64,000 nucleotides of DNA, taken from assembly GCF_050908845.1 (NCBI RefSeq), contig NZ_CP194171.1, positions 1,674,001-1,738,000 of the forward strand. The letters are read 5' to 3'. Origin of the DNA: Marinobacterium_D sp050908845 (lineage in GTDB: Bacteria > Pseudomonadota > Gammaproteobacteria > Pseudomonadales > Balneatricaceae). The stretch's first letter is position 1; every line of letters begins with the position of its first letter. The position numbers were made by a program, and so were the translations under genes. A model generated the notes under the pieces. That model searched no databases. It worked only from the letters and a program-made list of their open reading frames with translations, and was not told the DNA's origin. Below, piece by piece: positions 56,293-64,000 of the stretch.

Positions 56293-56741
56293 GGCGGGAC
56301 CTCCTGGGCTGATGCCCGTGAAAAAATGGGGATGAAAAAATTGGGACAGACCCCTTTTTCCTCTGGTTGTACACCCTGTCTGTTAACGGGCGCAAATTAT
56401 GCTTGGCTTGATATGACGAACCGCCGCTGAGCGAAAGGCTTCTTCGTGAGGGTTGTTTCCTAACCGCTAAGGAAGGGGGCCTGTACAGTAGACGTCACGC
56501 ACCGACCCTAAACCGTCGTTCACGCAATCAGTCCTCATGACTAGTTCTGGCCCTTTGCGGAAGCTCGGATTGCGGCGCTCTAAGCGAACTATTGCTCAAA
56601 GCGGACGTTAGACGTGCCGTGACCTAGGCCAGTTATCGGCACAAAGCGGGCTTTATACAAAGGACTTATTCGCCGTTACAAGGATGCAACAGAAGTTTAG
56701 GAAATCAACTGTTTCAAGTCAGGCCGTATTCCCAGGCAAAA
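56293..56741. other. Repeat-rich non-coding region between the CMD gene and the IS element
   Basis: It contains the palindrome aaaaattgggacagacccc-type repeat (56336-56360) and copy B of the 59-bp dispersed repeat (56548-56605). After copy B comes GTTAGAC, which also fits an integron core site. No coding sequence is supported. Confidence 0.6.
56548..56605 (+). repeat. Dispersed repeat, copy B (58 bp)
   Basis: This is the partner of copy A at 54962-55020, in the same orientation and about 1.6 kb away. The two copies bracket the TrmK-like and CMD genes. Confidence 0.65.
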
Positions 56742-56794
56742 AAAAACGGGCCACAAGGAGGCTGTGTAAAAACACAGTTCCCTCAGGCCCGGGT

Positions 56795-56824
56795 AAAGAA
56801 CCCTGTCATTTGGCAGGGTTCTTT
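56795..56824 (-). terminator. Terminator of the IS transposase gene
   Basis: A perfect 11-bp stem (aaagaaccctg / cagggttcttt) with an 8-base loop lies 34 bp past the transposase stop. Confidence 0.75.
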
Positions 56825-56857
56825 GTTTCTGAGCGCGGCTAATTTACAACCCATCTA

Positions 56858-58258
56858 TCAGATCAGTTGCAGCATTCTCTGGACCCCAAGAGCATTGATC
56901 ATGCGATTTAAGTTGTAAGCCATAACCGCCAACCCCATTTCTGATTCTGCACCGGATTGCCCCCAACATCCGAAACGCCGCATACCCATATTGTGCTTAA
57001 GTTGAGCAAACGGACGCTCGACAACGGCACTTCGTAACCGCATTAAACCTGGATTTTCATCAACTCTTTGCTGGGAACGATCCAGTGCGTCTTCATTGAA
57101 GTGTCGGGTGACCCAGCGTTTATCAGCGCTTGTGCACCGGCCCTGCAAGGGGCAGGCGTTACAACCAGTCCGGGCATATAGGCGGTGCTTTTTCTTGCGA
57201 TTGTAGGTCTGGTAGGTCAACAACTGACCGGCTGGGCAAGTAAACTGATCTTGCTCACTGTCGTAGGTGAACTCACTTTTCTGGAAGTAGTTCCCCTTAT
57301 TGTTAACAGCGCGATTGACCGGAACTGCGGGTTCGATGCCTTGCTCCTCACATCGCTCCAACTGCTCCCCATTGGAGTAGCCTGCATCGGCGAGAACTTG
57401 AAGTGTATCTGCACCAAGCTCCGACTTTGCAGCCGTTGCTATCGGCTCCAATTGACGGTTGTCGCTACCTTCGGTCGTGACATCATGATGGACGATCAGG
57501 CCAGTCTCTACGTCAACGGCACTTTGTACGTTATATCCAACCACAATGCCTTCCCGGCCGGAGCGCATACGCTTGGCCTCAGGCTCGGTTTCACAGCACT
57601 GTGATGCCCCTTCATCTAGAGAGCTTGAGAGCCCGTCGAGCTTTACTTTGCGCTTCTGGAGCTGACCCAATGCCTCGTGGATGGAGCCTTTCTCGTTCAT
57701 ATCCGATTGCTCGGATTTAGCCATCAGGTGCAGGTAATCATCAATCTTTCGGTTTAAACGTTTCTGGAGCGCGTCGAACTGCTTACGGTTATACGTTTTA
57801 CTCATGCTGGCGGCCGCTCGGAACTTGCTGCCATCAATCGCTATCATCCGACTATCAAGTAGGCTCGCGTCACGGCAAAACTGAATGAAGCCGCGGCAGG
57901 CCTCGCGTATGGCTTTGCTGTTTTGTTGACGGAAGTTAGCCAGTGTCTTGAAGTCGGGCGCCAATCGCTTCATCAGCCACAGTACTTCGACGTTGCGGTG
58001 GCACTCTTTCTCTAGTCTGCGGGTACTGCGCACTTGGTTGAGGTACCCGTAGGTATAGAGTTTAAGGAGGTCGGCCGGGTCATAGGGTTTGCGACCGGTG
58101 TGTTTGGTAGCGGCCTGAGTAAAGCCCAGAGCTAGCATATCCAATGAATCCATGTAGGCATCGATAACCCTGACAGGATTATCTGCCGAGACATAATCAT
58201 CTAAGCTTTCTGGAAACAGAGTGCTCTGCTGCCGGGGTTCCCCTTTGAGATGACGCAT
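56858..58258 (-). CDS. IS1182-family transposase
   Basis: The 466-residue DDE transposase has an N-terminal DUF772-like domain (TGRKPYDPADLLKLYTYGYLNQVRSTRRLEKE), catalytic residues in MIAIDGSKF, VLADAGYSNG and VVERPFAQLKHN, and a C-terminal cysteine cluster (CNACPLQGRC). The frame is intact, so the element may be active. A strong hairpin ends 3 bp upstream of the start codon. Confidence 0.94.
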   Translation of the reverse strand: MRHLKGEPRQQSTLFPESLDDYVSADNPVRVIDAYMDSLDMLALGFTQAATKHTGRKPYDPADLLKLYTYGYLNQVRSTRRLEKECHRNVEVLWLMKRLAPDFKTLANFRQQNSKAIREACRGFIQFCRDASLLDSRMIAIDGSKFRAAASMSKTYNRKQFDALQKRLNRKIDDYLHLMAKSEQSDMNEKGSIHEALGQLQKRKVKLDGLSSSLDEGASQCCETEPEAKRMRSGREGIVVGYNVQSAVDVETGLIVHHDVTTEGSDNRQLEPIATAAKSELGADTLQVLADAGYSNGEQLERCEEQGIEPAVPVNRAVNNKGNYFQKSEFTYDSEQDQFTCPAGQLLTYQTYNRKKKHRLYARTGCNACPLQGRCTSADKRWVTRHFNEDALDRSQQRVDENPGLMRLRSAVVERPFAQLKHNMGMRRFGCWGQSGAESEMGLAVMAYNLNRMINALGVQRMLQLI

Positions 58259-58261
58259 AAA

Positions 58262-58294
58262 AAAATACCCGCACTTATTGGTGCGGGTATTTTG
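58262..58294 (-). promoter_or_regulatory. Hairpin immediately upstream of the transposase start
   Basis: A perfect 13-bp stem (aaaatacccgcac / gtgcgggtatttt) with a 7-base loop ends 3 bp before the ATG. On the gene's strand it is followed by a run of U. It could stop transcripts entering from the csp gene or hide the ribosome site, as other IS elements do to limit transposase. Confidence 0.6.
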
Positions 58295-58362
58295 TCGGTA
58301 TAGAGAGTGTTTTTACACACCCTCACAAGGGCCCGTTTTTAATCGATTACTGAACTCGAGGT

Positions 58363-58572
58363 TCAGATCGCGGAAATGTTTTCAGCCTGAGGACCTTTTT
58401 GGCCCTGAGTAACAGAGAACTGAACTTCCTGGCCTTCAGTAAGGGTTTTGAAGCCTGAACCTGAAATCGCACTGAAATGGGCGAAAACGTCCGGACCACC
58501 GTTCTTCTGTTCGATAAAGCCGAAGCCTTTAGTTTCGTTGAACCATTTAACGGTGCCAGTAGTAGTAGACAT
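58363..58572 (-). CDS. Cold-shock protein (CspA family)
   Basis: The 69-residue OB-fold protein has RNP1 (KGFGFIE) and RNP2 (VFAHFSAI) and binds single-stranded RNA/DNA. The ATG at 58572 starts the conserved MSTTTGTVKWFNETKG; a TTG 18 bases upstream is rejected. The leader is AT-rich and has a hairpin. The IS element lies 22 bp past its stop, so its natural 3' region may be displaced. Confidence 0.95.
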   Translation of the reverse strand: MSTTTGTVKWFNETKGFGFIEQKNGGPDVFAHFSAISGSGFKTLTEGQEVQFSVTQGQKGPQAENISAI

Positions 58573-58584
58573 AATAATATTCTC

Positions 58585-58605
58585 GTTCAAAGAAAATTTT
58601 TGAAC
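58585..58605 (-). promoter_or_regulatory. Leader hairpin of the cold-shock gene
   Basis: A perfect 7-bp stem (gttcaaa / tttgaac) with a 7-base loop lies 12 bp upstream of the csp ATG. Cold-shock genes often have structured leaders that act as thermosensors. Only the fold is seen here. Confidence 0.4.
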
Positions 58606-58795
58606 ACTACAGCTAAAATGCTGAATATGTTCGGATAATGCTTTAAATAATACAGGAACTTATGAAAACAGAACGAGGTACATACGATTAGGCAGGACGT
58701 CGAAAAGGTGCATAAATGCAGGTGTTACTCTCAAGCCAGCTCATAGTACGCTTATTATTAGCTGGGTAATAGCTTTATTTAATTTATTTTATAAA

Positions 58796-58826
58796 AAGCT
58801 TTGGCCATAAAAAAACCAAAGCCTTT
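58796..58826 (-). terminator. Possible terminator downstream of the ptsP-like gene
   Basis: On the minus strand the arms GCTTTGG and CCAAAGC are followed by TTTTT. It lies about 320 bp past the ptsP stop, so the link to that gene is uncertain. Confidence 0.4.
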
Positions 58827-59149
58827 TCAACTGATTAGGGATCCTACGAAAAAGTCTATCAGCATGAGACACTTCGCACTCTGCTGTGCTGAGCCCCCAT
58901 GGGTTACCACTCCGGTGGCGACTGTGCCACCTAAATCGGTGTTTGGGATCACTGAACCATTATAATGCGGCCTAATCTGAGAAAGGGTTGGCTTGCTTAA
59001 CAGGAGGAGTCCATATACTAAAGACAAAGTGCCCCGATGCGTTTAGATCGCGCTTTTTAGAGGGTGTTCGATAGCTGTCAATCTTGATCTTGGTGGGTTC
59101 GGGTCTTTTGCTATGCGAATAGGAAGTGCCCTTTGGGTCCGCAGCCTTA

Positions 59150-61435
59150 TTAGTTGAGATTGCCCGGATGCACCAGAGCGTCAAGGTCTGCGTTGACGAG
59201 AGCCTGTGTCAGCAGGGAGCGGATGGCACTGGCCTGCTCTAGTTTCAGCGACTGCCTTAGTAGGGTTCTGGCTTGTTGCCGGCTAAAGGAATGGATAGCC
59301 CACTTGATTCGGGGTAGGTCTCCGGCGCTCAGGCTTAGGCTGCTGACACCCATACCTATCAGTAACAATGCGACGGCGGGATCGCCAGCCGCTTCACCAC
59401 AGACACTGATCGGTTTGCCGCTTCGCTTGCCGGCCCGAATTATTCGAAGTAACGCCTGAATCACGGCTGGATGTAGGGCATCGAACCAGCGAGCGACGCG
59501 CTCATTGTTGCGGTCTACCGCAAGCAGGTACTGAATCAGATCATTCGTCCCGACAGAGAGAAAGTCCACCCGCCTAGCCAGTGCCTCGACCTGATAGACG
59601 GCGGATGGTACCTCGATCATTGCTCCAAGAAGAGGTGGCGTAATAGTCAGCCCCTTTTGCTCCAGTTGCTGACGAGCCCGTTGTATCAGTATCAGAGCCT
59701 CGTCCAGGTCTTCGACCCGGCTGATCATAGGCAGCAACAGGCTCAGGTTGTTCAACCCGCTGTTCGCCCTGAGCATTGCCCGTATCTGGGCCAGAAACAT
59801 CTCGGGATGATCCAATGAAATGCGGATACCGCGCCAGCCGAGGAACGGATTCGTTTCCTGTACTGGGAAGTATGGCAGCGATTTGTCTCCGCCAATATCC
59901 AGCGTCCGCAGCGTTACGGGGCGAGGATGAAAGGTTTTGAGTACTTTTCGGTAAAGGGTGTACTGCTCCTCTTCGGTCGGAAAGCTGTCGCGTACCATGA
60001 AGGGATATTCGGTACGGTACAGGCCGATGCCTTCGGAGCCTGCTGCGAGCGACGGACTGAGATCGGACAGCAAGCCCGCGTTGGTATAAAGCGGGATTCG
60101 GAAGCCATCTTTGGTCTGCGCCGATTGGTCGCGCAATTGACTCAGCTTCTTTGCCAGTCGGCGTTCGCGCGCAGCAAGGCTACGGTATTGCCGTTTAAGG
60201 CTGACATCCGGTTCGATGTAGAGCTGCGCCTTATAGCCATCGACAATCAGCGACTTGCCGTGAAGACTGTTGAGAGGGAGAGTGTCGGCAAGGCCCATGA
60301 TCGCCGGGATACCCATGGAGCGCGCCAGAATAGCCAGGTGTGACAGCCTTGAACCGTGCCCCGAGATCACCGCCACCAAACGCGTGCCCTTAACGGCGGC
60401 CAGATCCAGAGGGCTAAGGTCCTCACCGACGAGTATGGTACGTGCGGGATAGCGCTCTTCAAGTGGTTTAAGCGTCTGGAGTTCGTTTAGCAGGGCGCGA
60501 CCGATATCGCGAATGTCATAGGCTCTTTCCCTGAGATAGGGATCCTCCATTGCGTCGAAATAGCGAGCATGCTCCTGGATGCTATCGCGCAAAGCACCGG
60601 GAGCCCAGTTGCCACTGCGGATGCCGGCCAGCGTGCTTGCGACCAGTTCATCGCTACGGGCAATCATGGCGTAGGCGCGAAACAGTGTACGGTCTTCCGC
60701 CGTCAGCTTCCCTTCCTGCTCCTCCGCTATCCGGTCTAGTTCGCCGGCAACTTGCCTGACAGCTGCCTGAAAGAGCCCGATCTCGGATTCAACATCGGCT
60801 ACATTACGATTTGGTATCTGGGCGAGCTCCGACCTGGCGTAGATGACATGTCCGGTACCGGTGGCGATACCCGGTGCACCAATGACGCCCTCGAACAGAG
60901 GGGCTGAAGACACGTCGCCGGAAACGCTGGCGCTGATGCTGCCACGGGCTTTGGCCAGATGGATGCCACCCGCGATTTGCGCTGCCAAAGTAGCCAGCGA
61001 TGCCTGTTCGGATTCGCTGAATCGGGATTTTGCCGTTTGCTGCACAATTAGTACGCCCAACAGAGCCCCCTGATGCATGATGGGAACACCGAGGTACACG
61101 TGGCTAGTGGCATCCTGGTGTGCTGGCAACGGTTTGCTTTCAAAGAGGTTAACGGGCTCTGAACGCTCAGCCACGAGGTTGGCCAGCGTGTCGGCGAATA
61201 CGGGCGGGGCAACATGATCTCCGAGGCCCTCACAGGCCATTAGTCGCTGCACATCCAACCTTGCGGGATCTGACAGATAGAGTAAGCAGATGTCTACCCG
61301 GAATAGATTACGCACGCTCTTTACGATACTCAGCAGGGCGTGATCGAGGTCTGGGGCATCTCCGAGGCTTTGTACTATGTCATCCAATCGGGTCCTCGGG
61401 AGCTCTGATGGACGCGATGTACATTTTCGAATCAT
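59150..61435 (-). CDS. ptsP: GAF-domain phosphoenolpyruvate-protein phosphotransferase (PtsP/EI-Ntr type)
   Basis: The 761-residue protein has an N-terminal GAF domain (about 15-165), the EI N-domain, the phospho-acceptor His366 in GSRLSHLAILARSMGIPAIMG, and the C-terminal PEP-binding barrel (GIGLYRTEYPFM, LRTLDIGGDK, GTNDLIQYLLAVDR, SVCGEAAGDP). It passes phosphate from PEP to NPr in the nitrogen-related PTS. The ATG at 61435 with GGAGGGG upstream is chosen over a TTG at 61447. In many gammaproteobacteria ptsP sits next to rppH; it does not here, so it may be a second copy. Confidence 0.92.
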   Translation of the reverse strand: MIRKCTSRPSELPRTRLDDIVQSLGDAPDLDHALLSIVKSVRNLFRVDICLLYLSDPARLDVQRLMACEGLGDHVAPPVFADTLANLVAERSEPVNLFESKPLPAHQDATSHVYLGVPIMHQGALLGVLIVQQTAKSRFSESEQASLATLAAQIAGGIHLAKARGSISASVSGDVSSAPLFEGVIGAPGIATGTGHVIYARSELAQIPNRNVADVESEIGLFQAAVRQVAGELDRIAEEQEGKLTAEDRTLFRAYAMIARSDELVASTLAGIRSGNWAPGALRDSIQEHARYFDAMEDPYLRERAYDIRDIGRALLNELQTLKPLEERYPARTILVGEDLSPLDLAAVKGTRLVAVISGHGSRLSHLAILARSMGIPAIMGLADTLPLNSLHGKSLIVDGYKAQLYIEPDVSLKRQYRSLAARERRLAKKLSQLRDQSAQTKDGFRIPLYTNAGLLSDLSPSLAAGSEGIGLYRTEYPFMVRDSFPTEEEQYTLYRKVLKTFHPRPVTLRTLDIGGDKSLPYFPVQETNPFLGWRGIRISLDHPEMFLAQIRAMLRANSGLNNLSLLLPMISRVEDLDEALILIQRARQQLEQKGLTITPPLLGAMIEVPSAVYQVEALARRVDFLSVGTNDLIQYLLAVDRNNERVARWFDALHPAVIQALLRIIRAGKRSGKPISVCGEAAGDPAVALLLIGMGVSSLSLSAGDLPRIKWAIHSFSRQQARTLLRQSLKLEQASAIRSLLTQALVNADLDALVHPGNLN

Positions 61436-61697
61436 GGTCCCCTCCAAGGGGAGGCTGGTTCGACACCCGGTCGAACAGCCTTGAGCGATTCAGCGGCTCA
61501 GTCGATGCCGCGTACGGAGGCAAGGTTCCCGTTGTTGGGAATGAGTAGGAAAGCCGTAAAGCCCAGAGGCGATGTACTGTTGCTTCTGTCGTTGCGGTAC
61601 GTCTTTCAGTTTAGACCAGCGCATTGGGCCTGCAATGCGGTGGTGGCGATCTGGATATTTGGACTAAGTGCAGCGCGGCGAGCCAGTGGGCAACGCC
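61436..61697. other. Upstream region of the ptsP-like gene
   Basis: It probably holds the ptsP promoter. A small hairpin (tcccc / gggga) overlaps the ribosome site, just upstream of the start. No gene is supported. Confidence 0.4.
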
Positions 61698-62003
61698 TTA
61701 GCTGGGCTCTGTAAGGGGATGCTGCTCATTCTTGGAAAACGTAAACAGTAGAGCGATGCCCGCAGTGGAGGACGCGACTGAGACCAGCAGAATGCCCAAC
61801 TTGGCACTGTCAATCTTGCTCGCGTCAAAGGCCAAGTTGGCTATGAACAGTGCAATCGTAAAACCAATCCCGGCTAATAGCCCGCCGTCGGCCAGCAATC
61901 TCCAACTTAGGCCCAGCGGCCCGCTCGCAAGACCGGTGAGCACAGCCATAACCCGCAGTAGTGGAGCTCTTGCCAGACAAGGTACTGAGGCGTGCATATT
62001 CAT
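61698..62003 (-). pseudogene. C-terminal fragment of a Na+/H+ antiporter NhaA
   Basis: About 75 residues match the NhaA C-terminus: LSWRLLADGGLLAGIGFTIALFIANLAF and SAKLGILLVSVASSTAGIALL. The first ten helices are missing and the upstream residues are not NhaA-like, so this is a truncated relic. A short frame remains open. Confidence 0.8.
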
Positions 62004-62163
62004 CTTGCACAGGGTTGCGAGCAGGTGATTCTGTCGCGGGTCAGGAAGGGGCGCGCGACCTATCTCCAGTTCCGATTGGCCGCCACCAAAGGGTGTTTCC
62101 GAAATGCCGATGTCTCCTTGGTAAGGTTAGGGATTCAGGTGTCGACGCTTTACAGGCTAGGGG

Positions 62164-62328
62164 TCATCTGCGGCGTTTCAGTCCTATGACCAGCGACACG
62201 ACAAACAGTACAACAAAGAATACAAACAGGATTCTGATAATCTCGACAGCGCCGGCGGCGACACCGGTAAAGCCCAGAAATCCTGCGATGACAGCGACGG
62301 TAAAAAATACAAAAGCGAAGTACAACAT
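62164..62328 (-). CDS. DUF1328 (YtjA-family) small membrane protein
   Basis: The 54-residue protein reads MLYFAFVFFTVAVIAGFLGF, then TGVAAGAVEIIRILFVFFVV, then LFVVSLVIGLKRRR. It has two hydrophobic helices and a basic tail. A GGGAGAG ribosome site precedes the ATG. The family is widespread and its function is not known; it is often stress-induced. Confidence 0.88.
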   Translation of the reverse strand: MLYFAFVFFTVAVIAGFLGFTGVAAGAVEIIRILFVFFVVLFVVSLVIGLKRRR

Positions 62329-62924
62329 TAGCTTTTCTCTCCCATTGCGCGATTAGTGAGATAGCGCCTTCCCCAAAGTCCTGGTGTGGTTGTTGCCTGA
62401 TCAACCTATCGTTATGGGCCGCTTTCTCACCGACGACACCTCATGCCATCTCAAGGACATTCTTGAAATTAACCTGGGAAATGATCAACACGCCCTTAAA
62501 GTCTAGACGTTAATTTCAGCAAGCTTCAGCGTGGACTTGTCGAAGATAGCATTGAGGATTGTTCAGGCGATATCTGGTTGCGAACCAGAGGGTGCTCTGA
62601 AAGTGCTATATTGAATCGGTAAGCTGGAGGTTTTACTTGAAGCGCACCTGCACCAAAAAGTGCAGAAAGATCCGCTGCGCACAAACACCCACTAGCGGTC
62701 TTTTCGGCTTATGCAGGGGCGTGGTCGTTGTCTGCTCCGGCGTTAATCTCGTTACCTCTGGGGAAGACCCTCAGCGGAACCGGCGATACCCTGCCTAGTG
62801 ACTAATTACCCAGTGGCTATACCTTCCCTCTGCTAGATGTCAGCCAAGTACTGCTGAGCATCTGCCAACTGCTGTTTTGAGTCCTTATCCGTCTACCAAT
62901 GCCGGGACTCCAAGGAGGAACCAA
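62329..62924. other. Gap with two hairpins before the transglutaminase-like gene
   Basis: No coding sequence is supported in these 596 bp. Two hairpins are close together: ctgcac/gtgcag (62648-62665) and an imperfect aaaga-ccgct / agcgg-ctttt stem ending in T residues (62666-62704). The second looks like a terminator on the plus strand, so a small RNA or relic transcript unit is possible. Confidence 0.45.
62666..62704 (+). terminator. Orphan terminator-like hairpin
   Basis: The arms aaaga-t-ccgct and agcgg-t-ctttt pair with one T-T mismatch and end in a T run. No gene on the plus strand precedes it within 2 kb. Confidence 0.35.
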
Positions 62925-63713
62925 ATGTGGTTACGTGCCAGTTGTGATTTGACGTTCGATATCACAGTGCCGACCCCGTTTATTTTTATGCTGCGGCCTC
63001 GCAGTGGCGCCAATCAATGGGTTGCGCGTGAGGAATACAACATCGCGCCCATCGTACCGGTTTTCGAATTCACTGATGGCTACGGCAACCTTTGCCAACG
63101 GTTGGTCGCTCCTAAAGGAACGTTTTCGGTCAAAACAGTGGCTGAAATGATGGTCGCGGATGATGTCGACAGGGCTCCCGGCGCACCCTTTGTAAATGTG
63201 GAATATCTGCCGGATAGCGTGCTGTGCTATCTGCTGCCGAGTCGTTACTGTGAGTCTGATCATTTCAACGAAATGGCGGCTGAGATCACTTCGGGGCAAC
63301 TGTTGGGATACGATCAGGTTGCGGCGATCGAAGCCTGGTTACGTAGCACGTTCAGTTATGTGCCGGGCAGCACCAGCGCGACCTTGTCCGCCAAAGAGGT
63401 GAACAGCAGGCAAGTCGCTGTCTGTCGTGATTTAGCACATCTTGGCATCACTTTGTGCCGCAGTCTCAGCATTCCCGCGCGCATGGTGGTGGGTTATCTA
63501 CATCACTTGGAACCGATAGATCTCCACGCCTGGTTCGAGGCCTACGTGGGTGGCCGTTGGTATACCTTTGATGCCACGCAGTCCGAGTTAAGAGGCGGAT
63601 ATGTGGCGCTTGGTTATGGACGTGATGCCGCTGATGTCGCTGTCTTCAATCAATTTGGCCCAGCCTCTTTCGCCACAGCACAGACCGTGCGTGTCGAGCA
63701 GCTCCACGACTGA
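62925..63713 (+). CDS. Transglutaminase-like cysteine protease family protein
   Basis: The 262-residue protein has the transglutaminase-like core with a Cys-His-Asp triad: Cys167 in VAVCRDLAH, His201 in DLHAWFEAY and Asp216 in TFDATQ. The N-terminal half is a beta-rich domain typical of bacterial members. AAGGAGG lies six bases before the ATG at 62925; an upstream start at 62877 is less likely. It may be a protease or amidase; the substrate is unknown. Confidence 0.88.
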   Translation: MWLRASCDLTFDITVPTPFIFMLRPRSGANQWVAREEYNIAPIVPVFEFTDGYGNLCQRLVAPKGTFSVKTVAEMMVADDVDRAPGAPFVNVEYLPDSVLCYLLPSRYCESDHFNEMAAEITSGQLLGYDQVAAIEAWLRSTFSYVPGSTSATLSAKEVNSRQVAVCRDLAHLGITLCRSLSIPARMVVGYLHHLEPIDLHAWFEAYVGGRWYTFDATQSELRGGYVALGYGRDAADVAVFNQFGPASFATAQTVRVEQLHD

Positions 63714-64000
63714 CTTCTGAGCAGGAAGCTGGAAACGTTCAATCATGTGCCGACTAGGATCGCCAGCTTACTATCTAACATCGCCCTTGCTACACATTTT
63801 CTTAACCCATGCGGCTGAGCCCACAACAACTTCGCTTTTATCCACGCAGCGGCGGCACATGCACCTCATAAGTTGCCCGTCACCGGTGTTTTAGTCGGTG
63901 ATAACGCGGGCAGCATGCTCGACTTAGCTGCTCAGATCCAGGTTTCGGCCCCATTGGCGTTATGGGTCTGTGAATCGCCCAGTGCTTTTTAGACGGCTAA
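63714..64000. other. Right edge of the window, no gene seen
   Basis: No open frame or RNA of recognisable kind was found in the last 287 bp. Confidence 0.5.

Larger units (their letters stand above)
56742..58340 (-). mobile_element. IS1182-family insertion sequence, apparently complete
   Basis: Imperfect terminal inverted repeats lie at 56747-56775 and 58307-58335 (23 of 29 positions). They extend outward by five A/T pairs, giving the bounds used. It carries one intact transposase gene, an internal terminator-like hairpin after that gene and a second hairpin just before its start. No clear target duplication could be assigned because the flanks are A/T homopolymers. Confidence 0.85.
58573..59149. 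other. Gap between the csp and ptsP-like genes
   Basis: This 577-bp gap holds the csp leader and promoter region and a terminator-like hairpin near 58792-58827. Short frames in it are not recognised. No RNA gene was seen. Confidence 0.5.

Noticed and set aside
55910..56395. A 161-codon arginine-rich minus-strand frame over the CMD gene
   Set aside because: It is out of frame with the CMD protein and has the low-complexity look of a shadow.
58870..58990. GC-rich stretch examined as a possible tRNA or attachment site
   Set aside because: No cloverleaf, anticodon stem or CCA end could be drawn, and no integrase is nearby.
58827..59027. A 66-codon minus-strand frame between csp and ptsP
   Set aside because: There is no ribosome site and no recognisable family, and the frame is short in a region with no coding signs.
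61732..62028. A 98-codon plus-strand frame over the NhaA relic
   Set aside because: The opposite strand carries clear NhaA residues, so this is a shadow.

Overview
The window looks like a chromosomal segment of a marine, moderately GC-rich Gammaproteobacterium, possibly Oceanospirillales or Alteromonadales-like. The reasons are the gene families present (giant RTX-type protein, thermostable-hemolysin family, DmdC-like acyl-CoA dehydrogenase, FadBA, catecholate siderophore uptake, KatG, a second PtsP). No rRNA, tRNA or CRISPR array was seen, so the genus cannot be fixed.

Region by region. (1) 1-21.7 kb is one open reading frame, cut by the left window edge, for a secreted protein of more than 7,200 residues. 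It carries adhesin-like repeats, two families of tandem 75-90 residue modules, dockerin-like and Calx-beta-like stretches, RTX nonapeptides, two lectin-like domains and a C-terminal matrixin zinc protease. A periplasmic adaptor gene follows. (2) 22.8-29.0 kb is a tight seven-gene minus-strand operon: thermostable-hemolysin/acyltransferase-like protein, AMP-dependent acyl ligase, haem-oxygenase-like diiron enzyme, SDR, TPR protein, response regulator and histidine kinase. A PmrA-type direct repeat lies just upstream. It looks like a self-regulated pathway for a fatty-acid-derived small molecule, and it is the best candidate here for an undescribed system. (3) 29.3-35.2 kb is a Fur-box-preceded TonB receptor and FepBDGC-type ferric-siderophore uptake operon, with a divergent LysR gene.

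(4) 36.4-44.9 kb holds a DmdC-like acyl-CoA dehydrogenase, a MarR/siderophore-reductase pair with paired operators, a Na+/H+ antiporter preceded by what looks like an nhaA-I (Li+/Na+) riboswitch, a DUF1330 protein and fadBA. (5) 45.2-52.9 kb holds katG with an OxyR-like site, then a hydroxybenzoate-type flavin monooxygenase, a LysR regulator, a class II aldolase and a ketopantoate-reductase-like gene. (6) 53-58.4 kb is a patchwork of acquired DNA: an IS3 remnant, an EamA transporter, low-GC genes, a TrmK-like gene flanked by integron-type core sites, dispersed repeats, a cysteine-less CMD protein and an intact IS1182-type element beside a cold-shock gene. (7) 59-64 kb has a GAF-PtsP phosphotransferase, an NhaA remnant, a 54-residue DUF1328 membrane protein and a transglutaminase-like gene.

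Several gene starts were moved from the longest possible ORF to internal ATGs with a good ribosome binding site; this is stated in each entry.
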